A stretch of 64,000 bases of DNA from Cryptomeria japonica (lineage: Eukaryota > Streptophyta > Pinopsida > Cupressales > Cupressaceae). The stretch lies in the NCBI RefSeq assembly GCF_030272615.1, contig NC_081409.1:880549220-880613219 (forward strand). Direction: 5' to 3'. Of this stretch, positions 22,063-34,029 are shown piece by piece. Numbering within the stretch: position 1 is the first letter of the stretch; each line of letters starts with the position of its first letter. The notes beneath the pieces are model-generated. The model was not told where the DNA came from, ran no database searches, and saw only the letters and a list, made by a program, of their open reading frames with translations. Position numbers and translations under genes: made by a program.

Positions 22063-25000
22063 ATGGCGACCCTGAAGGTGGGAGCATCCACCAGTCATCT
22101 AGCTCTCATGAAGGAAGATCAAAAGAACGAAGAATTGGAGACCAAGATCATGTCTAAGTGGAGCAACATTGGAGATACCAACTTGGGAAACTTCAGTACG
22201 AAGAAGTTTCGAGAGGTCCCTTACATTGGCAAGCCATCACCTGTCGCCAGAAGGATAATTGAAAGTGGCATCATTAAGGCGGTCGGCTTCCCTCCAACAA
22301 TGCAGTGCCATGAGTTGATGATCGAGTGTGCTCGCCATTATGATCCACAGTCAAGATCGATCATGTCCAAGGAGGGAAACACTTTAGCTTACCTTTCAGA
22401 GGAGGCTATAAGTGAGGCTTTCCATCTTCCAGAGCACAGAGATATGATATACAAAAGCATAGAAGGAGCCAGGTCCATGTACGAAGATGATCCAGACACT
22501 TGCCTAAGCATCATCAACAAGAATTGGTTACTCAAGAGTCGTCCTCGCCTGAGCAAGATCCCGAACACACCGCATAGGATCGACTTCTAGGAGGAATACA
22601 GAGATTTGATAACACTACTCAACTGAGTTACAGGAGCTCCTCAAGCATTCTATTTCGAGAAGTGGATGTTCTACTTCATCCAAGTGATAGTTCAGGGAAA
22701 AGGAACAATTCATTGGGCTAGAATGATTAGCCATTGCTTGGACGTAAAGTTAAGGAGACTGAAGGCTACCAAGTCCTTCCACATGAGTTCATACATCATA
22801 AATGCCTTGATCAGGAGCTTTGAGTATGTAGGACTACCTCATAGAGGAGTGATTGGAAGAGGACCCAACGAGGTCAGAGTTTGTGATTCCTATTTTCACT
22901 TGCATCATCCGCCAGGGAGTAACTACAAGTTAGTCAATGATACCTTCACGATGAACATCACCAAGACGTTGCAAGGTGGGATTCACAATCGGCTATCTCA
23001 GGATGCACAAGAGCTAGTAAAGAGGTACGGTGCTTGGTTTATCCAATTTCCAAAATTTACATATATTAGAGTGCATGGATGTCCTTCACCTCCATACATG
23101 TTGCCAAGATATCCGATAGACAGAATAGTGTTACTTGAGGTAACTAGACAGTTGGCAGCTTATGCGAAGGCATTCAGACACAGACATGGAAATGGAGTTC
23201 CTGTGCCTATCATATTGGGGAATTCAGTTGAGGTATGTCCTAATGCTCTAGCCATGGATGATGCAGAGAAGGAGTTAGCTTTATATTCATTTTCATTCTT
23301 TGCCTTGAGAGAGAGCTTTGATCCTTATGGGTATATAGAGGAGACAGTCGGTAGAAAATATAAGCATGAGTTTCAGATAGAGGACTTTATGATGAATCTC
23401 TCAGATGATCTTGAAGTAAAGAGAAAGATGCATTCTAGATTGCCTTTAGACTTCATCAGGAAATGCAAGATTTACAGAGTAGCCAACCAAGCTCAGGATA
23501 GTGGTAGACATCTCCAATCATCTTATGACCGAGAAAGCAAATCAATGAGGCTAGATTGGAATGAACCCGAGGTTGTGGATCTAGATGCTTTGATGGCTCC
23601 AGTCTTGTCTTGTACTCGCAGATGGGTTGATGTACAACATCAGAAGTTGAGAGAGCAAGGCATAGCTATGAATTTCACTTTTAAGGAAAGACCAGCTGAA
23701 GGAGGAGCAAGTGTAAGTGAAGGTAATCCTAATCTCAGAAGTGTAAGCGAAGGCAACCTCAGAAGCGTAAGTGAAGGCAATCCCCATCCTAGAGGTTCGA
23801 AGAGGAAAGAGAGACCTAAGAAGAGAGAATCCTCCAAGAAGAAGCCAGAGGCCAACCGAGATCGTTCATCCGGCACATCTTCTCGACAAGAGAAGAGGAC
23901 ACTTGGAGTAGAGGAGTCTATGGAGTCGATGGTACAGAATGATAAACAGGAAGAAGGATAGGCACCTCGAAGGTCACCAAGTGGATCTCTCCAAGATAAT
24001 GAGCTACATGAAGACAAGAACAATGACGAGGTAACATCTCCTCTCAGAGAAGAAGAAACATTGCATAAGGAGATACAGGTTAGAGAAACAAGATCTGCCA
24101 TCCCAGATTGGTTGAAGGAGAGACTGACAAGGGTGATTGTGATCAAGGACGAAGACAATGTGATTGATTTAGAGAGCCTTGTTGGAAATTCTTAGGAAGT
24201 GACAGAGAAGAGGAAGGCTACTAAGATGTCCAAGATGATCAGAGATGAGACAGGATCCAGAAAATTGCAGATAGCTACACCGGCAGTGGACAAATATGAA
24301 GGCGAGATCCTCGCAGAAGAATATGATGTAGAGACATTTGAGCTTGGTCCACTCACAGCCGAGCAGACACTAGATGAGGCCACCGATTCATTTGAAGCAT
24401 TGAAAGACAAGCTTAGGGAAGAAATGGAGAAAAATAGAAAGCTTGAGAGAGAAGTCGGTGCATGGAGAAGCTACTTCAGCCATCTCAATCAGCCTTTAGG
24501 ACGTCAGGATCCAGCAAGATGTCCTATGCAGGCACTTCCCCTTCAATCAATTGGTGAGGCAGAGAGATTTAGGAGTTTGGTCCAGCTTATGAGCTCTTGG
24601 ATTGACAAATCTCATACAGTTACCATGGAATTTGCAACAAGGATGATGCAGACTATTCACCGAGCTATCCAAGTTCTTGAGATCATCCACAATTTGATGA
24701 TAACAGTAGCTGCCTTTACTCATACTAAGGATGTTATCATTCCTGTCCTACAAGTAATTAGACAAACATCAAGAAAGGTCCTAGCACAAGAAAAGATAAT
24801 GGATGGAGGACCTCATAGTTTACTTCAGTGGTCAACTTTACTCCAGATGAAGGAAGTTCTCTTCGAGGACATCAGTACCAAATGCAACCATGTTGAGGAG
24901 GTGATCCACCCGATCCAGGACAGAGTGTTTGGGGTGTTATGTACTATTCTTGGCAGGAGGATCGAAGTTGAAACAGATGTGGATTTGCAGGAATTGGAAG

Positions 25001-25287
25001 AAAGGGTCAAGGTCATATTTTGCAAAGATGCAAATATTATCACAGATGAGCAATGGGATCAGATGTTTGCTACCATGCTCCTGATTGAGAAGACCAAAGA
25101 ACTTGAACCTGAATGGGACGCTACTCTTCTCAAGGCAGTTGATCAGGTCATCCACTTAGAAGAAAGAATGAGGAATCTTCTCGAGATTCCAATTGCTGAG
25201 ATCGAAGGAATCGTATCAAGATTCATTGCATATGCTAAAAAGGAGCATTGGAAAGGGAATAAGATTCTAGAAGAAAGGTTGTTATAG
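22063..25287 (+). pseudogene. LTR-encoded protein of unknown function, right copy (broken)
   Basis: The better-preserved copy: 1,074 codons from ATG 22063 to TAG 25285-25287 with no frameshift. It has four in-frame stops: TAG 22588, TGA 22624, TAG 23959 and TAG 24193. At each site the left LTR has the sense codon CAG or CGA, so each is a single C-to-T change. Features as for the left copy: N-terminal conserved-looking half (PYIGKPSPVARR, LPHRGVIGRGP), SVSEGN repeats, a basic tract (GSKRKERPKKRESSKKK), coiled coil (EALKDKLREEMEKNRKLERE) and a leucine-rich C-terminus. There is no signal peptide or membrane segment. A nuclear or nucleic-acid-binding accessory protein would fit the basic tract and coiled coil, but this is inference. 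Confidence 0.82.
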
Positions 25288-25398
25288 ATGACATGGCACC
25301 TTAATTGTCATTTGTCTATGTCTCCTAGATTTTTGTGCCGAATTTAATATTTGGCTATGCATTTAATATTGTTCAGTAAAAAGGGGGCTATTTGTAAT

Positions 25399-25416
25399 AA
25401 ACCCTAATTAGGGTTT
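25399..25416. promoter_or_regulatory. Telo-box palindrome (right LTR)
   Basis: Identical to 9794-9811. Confidence 0.42.
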
Positions 25417-25480
25417 AGGTGTCATAATCTTGGCCATTGATCATCTTTTTGATCTGGACCGTTCATTGTAATTGAGGATG

Positions 25481-25489
25481 CTATTTATA
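25481..25489 (+). promoter_or_regulatory. Second TATA-like box (right LTR)
   Basis: CTATTTATA, identical to 9876-9884. In this LTR it could only drive read-out into the flank. Confidence 0.38.
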
Positions 25490-25636
25490 CCCTCATTTCT
25501 TTTCATTTTGTCATTAGAGAATTATGTATTAGAGAATTAGAGAGAGATTAGAGATTAGAAGTAAGTTATTTTGTAGCAAGATTGAGCTTTGAAGAAGGAA
25601 TTTCAAACAATTGTTGTTCATGATGGCTTTGAGATC

Positions 25637-25642
25637 AATAAA
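25637..25642 (+). terminator. Poly(A) signal of element A genomic RNA
   Basis: AATAAA in the right LTR, the position where the genomic transcript should end. Confidence 0.42.
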
Positions 25643-26323
25643 ATATTGAAGTTATGGTGTTTTATTGCAATTCTTATGGTTATCTTCATGGTTGTTCACT
25701 TTCTTGAATCATTCTCAATCAAAGTAGTGTTTAGTTTGAAGGACAAAGTGTTGGACTTGATCGTCGGTTAGATTCACTTTCCAAACCACTAGCTTCTTGC
25801 TGATTGTAGGAACCCCTTGCTTGGTCAACTGGAGAAAATTGAATCGCTTAAACCTTCAATCGTTGTTGTATCTTGGATATGTGCCTTCGTGGTAGTGTCC
25901 TTGATCCTTGATGAATTGAAAAATCATTTGTTACCTTAGAAGATCGCATCAATTTCAATTGAGTTGTTATTTTATGGCAATATTGAAGTTGGTAGAATCT
26001 TGCCAAGTCTCGTCCACATTGAGTCATTCTTAGGGTTAGATTAGACTAGATCTCTTGCAAGCCCTACTCTTTTGATCTTTTTTGAGAACTTGTTAGTATA
26101 GGAAATTTTACTTCGGAAACGTAAGGCCCCTTGATGACACAGCAATCACAACGACCACTGGTGCTTATCCACACGTAGAGACCCTACTTTAAAGAACATT
26201 GGAGTCACCCTAACTGATCCTTCTTGCGATATCTTCAGCAGTTAGAGACTTTATTCAAGAGAGGATAAGATGCCTTTGGGTATTTTATTCTGTGTATGAT
26301 TGTGTACAAAATACACGTCAACA

Positions 26324-26328
26324 GTCAG
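26324..26328. repeat. Target-site duplication of element A, right copy
   Basis: GTCAG directly after the CA end of the right LTR, matching 3429-3433. Confidence 0.88.
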
Positions 26329-28971
26329 TTAGACCACAAGTGCACTATTTTTGTCATTGTGAATACTTATTGGAATCACTATTTGTTGGTATGAAGTCTC
26401 TCATAAAAGTTGCAATCTTGCTCACCTATATTTTGTTGAAACCTTCCTTGTAATGGCTTCCATGGAAGTGACTGGTTCTTATGACTGCAATTTTTGAATG
26501 ATGTGGTAATTATCTCTCACCTCTGTGTATGCTACACTCTGTGACTTATGAGGATGTTGTTATCTTTAACAGTGAATGTATCTATTGGTTTAACATATTA
26601 TTCTTCATTGATGAGGGATCACACAGTAACTTATAGGTAGGCTTGAGATAACCTCCACCTCTTTATCTTTAAGTCAGGTTGAACTGACTGCTTCCACCTT
26701 AGAAATATCTCCAATCTTGCATGATATGGCCTTGGGGTCGAATCTGAGATAAAACAATGCAAAAAGGTGCTTCAAACTGTTGATAACTAAAAGAAAATAT
26801 CTCCAAAACTAGCCTTTACTGATGTGACACCCATGTGAAAGCTCTAACTGATGTAAGACTGTCTCTTTTGCTCCCAGACTACTCTATTTAAGGTTTCAAA
26901 CTGAAAAGTGCTTTTAAAAACTCCACCTTCTTTCCCTGCTAATTGACTGTGCAACTAATTGATAACTTTATATCAACGGATTTGATAACTTTAAAGGTGA
27001 ATGCAATAATAACCGCCTATGATCAAACCATTGAGTTTGACCAAGACTTCTTTCATCATGCATAGGATATATAATATCACAAGTTCAAAAGATTTTAATT
27101 GATATTATATTAAGCCTTCCTATCTTTTAAGTCAGTGTATTTATGAATACCACTATTTTTGTTCAAAGACTTATCTATGAATCATCATGGTCTTTTTAAA
27201 AATCTTTGTCAAACATTCATGGCCTCTCTATATACTGCTTTGTACCTGGGATATCTTTGTGTTTGGAAGATTGATCTAATATCAATGTGCTGCTAAAAAG
27301 CATATTTTTTAACTATGATGACTGTGAGCTTTTATTGGCAGCTACTGTGTATTCCTTGAGTTCTATTGAAGCCTGCTCTACACACAACTGTAAAAAACGC
27401 TACAATAATTCCTGATGACAGTCTTCTCTTCTTGGATCAATAGAATTGTCTTCATTAAGTTTTCCTTTTGGAACTCTAGAACTGCGCTTCATTTGCATCT
27501 TGATATTGTTTTTATAGACCTTGGGATCAAGGAAATATGTTCTTTTGAATCTTTATTGCTGGTTAGACCTGCTATTGCTTTGTACCTCTGCATCATATAT
27601 GTTGATAAGACTGTCTTTTGGTGCTCTCCATCATTCTTTAACTTCTATATCATTGTCCTTTGATCTGAGTATACAGATTTCTATATATAGTGTTGCAAAC
27701 ATCTTTGTTTATCCCTTAGGCTCATGACATTCCTAGAGCTTTTGACTGCTACAATGATTGTTTGATGGTGTGTTCTTTGAAATCTTCTATTGTCAACCTT
27801 TATCTGCTCTGTCTTTAGCATAATGACTATAATTTGTACCAAACTCATTGATTGCCAAGGACTGCTCTGAGATTCAAGGCTGCTCATAGATGTTAGCCAC
27901 TGCTACAAACCTTAAAATTGCTTTCTTGGTCCTTTTGATCCCTAAATTTGTGACTTTTGTTATTATCGTTGTGTTTGAACCTTGGACAACTCACTGTGTT
28001 CTTATTATGCCTAAATAACAGAGGATATTCACCACCTGTGACTTTCATTGTGTCATTAGGTTTGCAACACCTCTGATTTTTCTTTTAGAATAGTTATTTT
28101 GATTGCTTTAAGACTATGTGATGACTTCATGCATGAGCAACATATATATTGGCATTTGGACTAAATTTGGTCTGATTTTGTACCTGTTCTTTTCAAAATC
28201 ATTATCAAAATATGAAACAAATCTTTGTGCTTTGCTCCCACTGTGTTGTCTTCACTTGGTATGCCCCTGTGACTCTATTCCATCCTTGGGTATCCTCTAA
28301 CAATGGTGTCTAAACATTGACCCTATTACTGTCTTTGTAGTCTTCACTGAGAATAGATTCAAAATCTATTTTTTCTAGACTGTATTTCTTCTCATTTCCA
28401 GTGTGCTATGCATCACATGGGTTTTCCTTCTATGACAGTCTATCTTTAAATCCTTCTTTAGGATCTCTTTAGGTATTGAATTCTCGGGCCCGGGACAAGC
28501 TTTTGATTGGTTTCATTTGCTTCCTTTGTTCTTTTACTGTTTTTTATTGCCACCATAGAAATTATCTTTGGATGATGATGGAAATCTTCTTCACAAGATC
28601 ACATTATTTGGATTGTTTCCATGTGTTGTTATTATTATTGACCTATAATTTTCCTTGAACACGCTATCTCTGATTTTGGACCGCATTCAGGCTATGGACT
28701 ATCTATAATAGCAAGGAATTTGATCCTTTACACTCTAAATCTGGGTTGCTCTTACTGTTATGCTGCTATACTTTAGATTCTCTTCTTTTTCATAACTAAA
28801 GATGTAGACCAAATCCATGCATAAGTCAGCTATTTAATTTTCTACTACTTCTCAAGACCTGAGAAACCTCTTGAAAGCCATGCATCAATATAAGAGCAAG
28901 GAAAACTCTTACAAGATAGGGTTTCTATAGGACTGTGATTATGACTGTTTCTATATTTTCAATTTTTTTAG
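26329..28971. repeat. T/C-rich quasi-repetitive block 2
   Basis: Continuation of the 1660-3428 texture beyond element A. I see no gene, only short chance reading frames. It runs into the first recognisable exon of the pseudogene at 28972. Confidence 0.35.
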
Positions 28972-30753
28972 AGTATGCTTTGATTGATATGTTAAAAAGT
29001 GGACAAGGGCAACAAATTACTATGATGGTGCATGAGGTAAGCTTGAAATTTTTCTTTTATATGTTAAGTTATCTTATGTTCCTCATATATTATGTTAATT
29101 TGTATTTGTCGAATGCAGGCCATCTCGAAAGTAACTCCATTGAGCATGAATCTTGTTGGCATGAAGGATCCAGCTGTGCCCTCCAATACATCTACTGTTA
29201 TGCCAAAGGTAAGATTCAATCATATGTTTGTGTGTGTTTTATTATGTTATTGTCACCTATTATGCCATCCTAATATTTATATTTGTGCCTTATAGGATAT
29301 TTCAAGGATTACTCCAACGTCAAACACTGGTGTTCCTGATGTGGGTTCAGTCAGAATTCTCCCACTAGCATTTGAAGAAGTTTCCTTGAGGAGTCTCATA
29401 TATTCACAATCAATAATACTAGGGATCCTACCAGATACTCTTGAAAATTTTCCAAGCAGACAAGAAATAATTGAACAAATTCAGTTATGGGAAAGGGCAT
29501 TGTTGGATAGATGAATAGGTAAAATTAATTATTAATTTTTATTTTCATAATTTTACAATTAATAATTTTTTATTGTGTTTTATTTTCTTTAAACACTATG
29601 ACTAGATATTTATTAGGATTGTTTGTTAACCTTTACTCAATGGTTGTCCTCTTCATTTGTAGCATTGTAGATACTTTGGTCACTACAACTTAACATGGAC
29701 TATCGCTATTACATGTGCATTAACATCCTCTAGATACTTCTTCTAGGTATAAATCACAAAGATGGAACAAACACAATCAGAACTTTGGATACTCTCAAAC
29801 AGTCTTTCACTTTACTGTCTTACCTTCATTCTTATTGATTGTTGCAACGTGAACAGTGATGTCTCCAAGGCTGTCTTGGATCATCTTCATACTACTAGTT
29901 GCTTAGAAATAGTTTCATATTTTGGTTGGGTTTTTGACAATTTCACAATCTCACTGTAAATACCGAAAATAAATGACAAAGTGGTTGATGCACCTATAGG
30001 AGCATCTACCTCAATCCCTAAGACTACAACAATATCCTCAGTGACTACAAAAGGAAAGTAAGAAGTTACAATCTTGCTCACCTCAGAAGTAAATGTCTTG
30101 AAGGATGAAGTGGGGTTAAAATTCTTTCACTTTATTTTTTCATCATGTAGAACAATTATTTGGCAATACCATTCAAATGGATTGGAGGAAGCAATCCAAT
30201 GCTAAGAAAGAGGAACTCTTTAAAGATGTCATAACAACATTTGGAAATCATGGTTTTAATAAGGAAATTATTCTTGATATTTCATGGAAACACATGCACT
30301 CCAAATGAGACAATTTAAGGTCGAAGCTGATAAAAGACTTGCGATATCCACATCTAGCTTGGATCACAAATCAAGTGACATGGGATGAACTTATGAAAGA
30401 TGCCAAATTTAAGAGGAAGGCCCACAATAATCCAAACTATAGGCCATCTGCACGAGGAGGATCTAAAAGATGCCATCGAGATACAACAAAAGCAACCCAA
30501 GCTAGGGTGTCAAGTATTGGATTCCATAAATTAGGATCTGGTGCATACAATAGCATTCATGGTGGTTTGGTGAGTGAATATTTTCATCTACTATATTTTC
30601 CATTTCATTAGAAAAGTCATGAAAAACTTGCGAGTTAATTGTATCTTATGATTTATTATACCTTATAAATTTGGTTTTTTGTTTATGTAGGTTCACAAAT
30701 TTGAAAACGAAGCTTCAGAGGAGGACCTAAACTATGCTTTATTACATGGTTCG

Positions 30754-31920
30754 TGTAAGTGGAAAATTGAACGCTAGTGATTCCCCACCTAGGAGAGAGA
30801 AAGGAAATCACTAGGATGATTTTCAATTGGGAGAACTTTACATTCAAAATAGGGGCTTGAATCCACTAGATCCAAATCCAAGAGAGACAAGGATGTGAAT
30901 TCTAAGTGGATTGCAAGGGTTGAAGTGTGATTTACCCTCTTTTGTAAATTAGAAAGTTGACTTGTTGAATATGAGGAAATGAGAGAAAAAATGAGTGAAA
31001 CAAGGAGCTACCGGTTTGGGATCCCATTGTAACTTTAGATCTAAGATAATTATACTGGTATGGATCTATCCTACAAATTTGGAGAAAAGTCATCAAGACC
31101 GTGGCGAAAGTGTACATGATCCTCCGAAAAATATGCGAAATGAAAAGGGTTTTTCTGCCTCTGTAAATGGAGTCCAAATCTGAAAATATAGTTGTGTACC
31201 TACAACCTACACACAAAAAAGAAGGGAAGAAGGGTTTTAGATAGGCGTTTGCCTTAGTCAAACCCCGGTTGAGGAATCAACCTTGAAAGAAAGTAATTAC
31301 AAATGCTGAAATGTAAATAATGGAAACGTATACCTTGTAGATCTGTAATTTGTTGATGATGATTGCTTTGCTTATTTAATGTAATCACAAGTGTTGCATG
31401 AAATGTAATGTAACATGACAAAACTCTAACACACACACATGCTTGTAAATGAATGTTGTAATGTTTCTCCAATGGATGAATGAAGAAGACTTGAATGCTT
31501 GAATGCTTGATGAAGACCTTGAAATCCCATGTTGTATCCTTATGCCTCTCAACCTTATCATTTGTTCTTGTTCCTAAATGAGGGAGTTGAATCTCCTTTT
31601 ATACATTTCTCAAGGATTACTTTTCAACCACCGAATACCGACAAAGAGGAATTACAAACCTTGAAGGTAGATTGTGCATAGGGGACCAGGCAAACCCAAC
31701 ATAGGGGCACCCTAATAGGTGGGGATAGGGGTGCCATGCCCCTGTCCTACCTTGTTTTGGGGCCTAGATAGGGTCTAAATTAGCCACAAGTGTTGAAGGA
31801 GGAAGGGTCAAGGGGTGAGAATGTAGAAAGGGGTCTCAGTCAGGAAAGGGGGTGTCATCGCCAAGGTGATGACTTTGAATGTGGCTAAAATTGCCGAGGT
31901 TGCAATTTTATGACACTACA
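30754..31920 (-). repeat. 3' LTR of element D
   Basis: 1,167 bp, aligned with 36501-37672. On the minus strand it starts TGTAGTGTCATAAAATTGC. A related but diverged LTR start is at 48140. Confidence 0.82.
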
Positions 31921-31940
31921 TTTAGCCCCCACTTTTGTGG
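31921..31940 (-). other. Polypurine tract of element D
   Basis: On the minus strand AAAAGTGGGGGCTAAA lies directly before the 3' LTR. This fixes the element's orientation. Confidence 0.6.
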
Positions 31941-32641
31941 GAGTATGGCTTGTGCCAATACTATCAGTAAAGTAGAAGAAAGGGAGAGATGAATACGAGG
32001 GACATGGAGCAATACCACAAGAAGTATAAGACATCACTAATATTGAGGAGCAAAAAATCCCTTAAAAATAGGATCTCAACTCACACCCACATATGCAAGA
32101 GCACACAAAACAAAAAAAGAAAGAACAAGGTACACAAAACAAAACAAAGTGTAAAAGACATATGACACAAAAAATAAAAGACCACACACCCACTAGTTGA
32201 AGAGACCTCTATACTCAAATGCCCCAACAACCAATTGAAACACAAGGACACATGTTGCTACATGAACACGAGTGATCACATAAAGGTGCAAAGATGACAT
32301 CATCAATGAACCATCAAGAGTAAAGCTATGGCATCATGAGAGGAAGAAGAGAGAGTAATGAATACACACTTTGGTGATCCATGAGAAGAAAAGGTGAAGA
32401 AGAGAGAAACCATGGACCTCTTGCCCCGAAAACTAGGTGATCCATGGAGAGAAGGACATGGAAAATCTCACCCATAGATCCTATCTAGGTGATCCATGTA
32501 AAGGAGGAGAGTGAAAACACCATTAGTTCCACCCAACCTCATGTTCATGTGTGCAAGTGAGGTTTGAAGCGCCTCATAGGAGTCTATGCTCGAGTATGCT
32601 ACAACCTGCATTGAATGTATAGTACAAGTGTCAAGAAAGGT

Positions 32642-32915
32642 ATGACATCCCGCTCTAAGAGTTTGTGCTCTGGTTCTGAGAATAATCACCCCGTACAAGA
32701 GAAAAAGTGATGTCATCTCGCTCTAAGGGTGCGTGCCTTGGTTCTAAGAATGACCCACTGTACGAGAGAAAAGCAATGCCATCTCGCTTTAAGAGTCTGT
32801 GCTCTAGTTCCAAGAATGACCCAATGCACAAGAAGAAAGAAATGTCATCTTTCTCTAAGAGTGTGTTCTCTTGTTCTGAGAATGACCTAATATACAAGAA
32901 AAGCGATGATATCTT
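32642..32915 (-). repeat. About 66-bp tandem repeat, in-frame (22 codons)
   Basis: Units start near 32644, 32712, 32778, 32844 and 32909, with spacing 68, 66, 66 and 65. The minus-strand frame 33137-32655 stays open through them and gives a 22-residue repeat (GSFLELEHRLLKRDGIAFL-type). Whether this frame was ever a protein is unknown. Confidence 0.5.
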
Positions 32916-33486
32916 AAGGAAGGTATAGCAAGGATACCTACCTTCATCACAAAGAAGGTATCCGCTATGCAACAATGTCATAAATCCAAGCGAGAGAGGG
33001 AATACTCTCCAGGCAAGGATAAGATAGTTGAAAAGAGATATCTTACTATAAGGGTAAAGGAGGCCCTTGGAGAAGAAGAGATCTTTGTTCAAAAGACATC
33101 TTCCTCCAAGAGGAGTTGTCTTAGACAGATATAACATCTTCTAGAATGAAGCGCAGAAAAGAACAATAATTTAATCCTTCCTCCTGTCGCTAGGTGAAAG
33201 GGATTCTTGATAAAGGATGAATTACTTTTAGCCCCAAGAGGGATGGGTGAATTCATCATATATGTAAATTACCAAGTGTGAAGAGGTTGTAGTCAAGGAC
33301 TTACACCTCTTGTATAAAAGAGAACCCTTCAGTGAACAACATCGATTCCACATAAGAAATGACATAAAGTAATAAAACTCACACCATCCACAACTTAGGA
33401 AAGAGTGGATCCTTAGAGAAAGAGAGAGGAAGAGAGATCATTTCTCCCCAAGTGTAGGACAATGAGAAGAACTACACAACTTCTAG

Positions 33487-33860
33487 AGAGATATTACTCA
33501 TAAAAGATACATCATTTCAAGCAAGGAATACATCCTAACCAGGGAACAAACATGTGCTCACATGAAGGATAACTCCATTCAAGAAAGGACATCAAGTTAT
33601 GAATAACACAATAGAAGAGGTAATTTTCAAAGAGAGAGAAAGAAGAAGAAGAAGGTTCACAAAGGTTATCTAAGGAGATATTGTTCATAATAGACATACC
33701 ATTTCAAGCAAGGAAAAGATCATAAGCATGGAATAGCCATGTGCTCGCATGAAGGAGAACTCCATGCAAGAAAGGACATCAAGTTTATGAATAATGTACT
33801 CCATGAATAAAACACTAAAACCTTAGAGAGAGAGAAAGGAATTATTCTTGCCCCCCAAGC
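33487..33860. repeat. 187-bp tandem duplication in element D
   Basis: Two adjacent diverged copies, each starting GAGATATT.. or GAGATATTG.. and containing CATGTGCTC.CATGAAGGA and GAAAGGACATCAAG. The starts are near 33487 and 33674. Confidence 0.5.
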
Positions 33861-34029
33861 ATAGAGGCAATAATAAATAGACTATTATGTTGCTCACTAA
33901 GAATGATTGTACCTGAAATTGTACCACCATGAATGAAAAGGAGCCCCCAATATGTATAGCATAACAATTTCACATAGTGAGGAGCAACATAATAGGAACT
34001 TGAATGTTATTTTAAATGATCATGATTAA

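Larger units (their letters stand above)
3434..26323 (+). mobile_element. Element A: complete Ty3/gypsy (Tat/Ogre-type) LTR retrotransposon with 7.3-kb LTRs
   Basis: A complete LTR retrotransposon of 22,890 bp. The left LTR is 3434-10718 (7,285 bp), the internal region 10719-19047 (8,329 bp) and the right LTR 19048-26323 (7,276 bp). Both LTRs begin TGTTGTGACC and end CGTCAACA, and GTCAG flanks both sides. The internal region has a primer-binding site and one long reading frame with gag, aspartic protease, an RNase H, reverse transcriptase with YMDD, a second RNase H and a DDE integrase. The extra RNase H and the CX2HX4HX4C Gag knuckle point to the Tat/Ogre branch. Each LTR also carries its own large reading frame. 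The element is dead: 11 in-frame stops interrupt the polyprotein. Confidence 0.93.
19048..26323 (+). repeat. Right (3') LTR of element A, 7,276 bp
   Basis: Same order of parts as the left LTR. Divergence from the left copy is uneven by eye: about 19 changes in the first 290 bp, none in the next 200 bp or so, roughly 3 per 100 bp in part of the reading frame, and about 4 changes in the last 1,058 bp. Confidence 0.93.

Noticed and set aside
27415-28658. Several 60-80-codon frames in the T/C-rich block
   Set aside because: No domain and no splice logic; expected from T-rich sequence.
30932-31472. Minus-strand frames of about 100 and 72 codons in the element D LTR
   Set aside because: Counterparts in the other LTR (36767-37310) are changed in length and residues; no domain.
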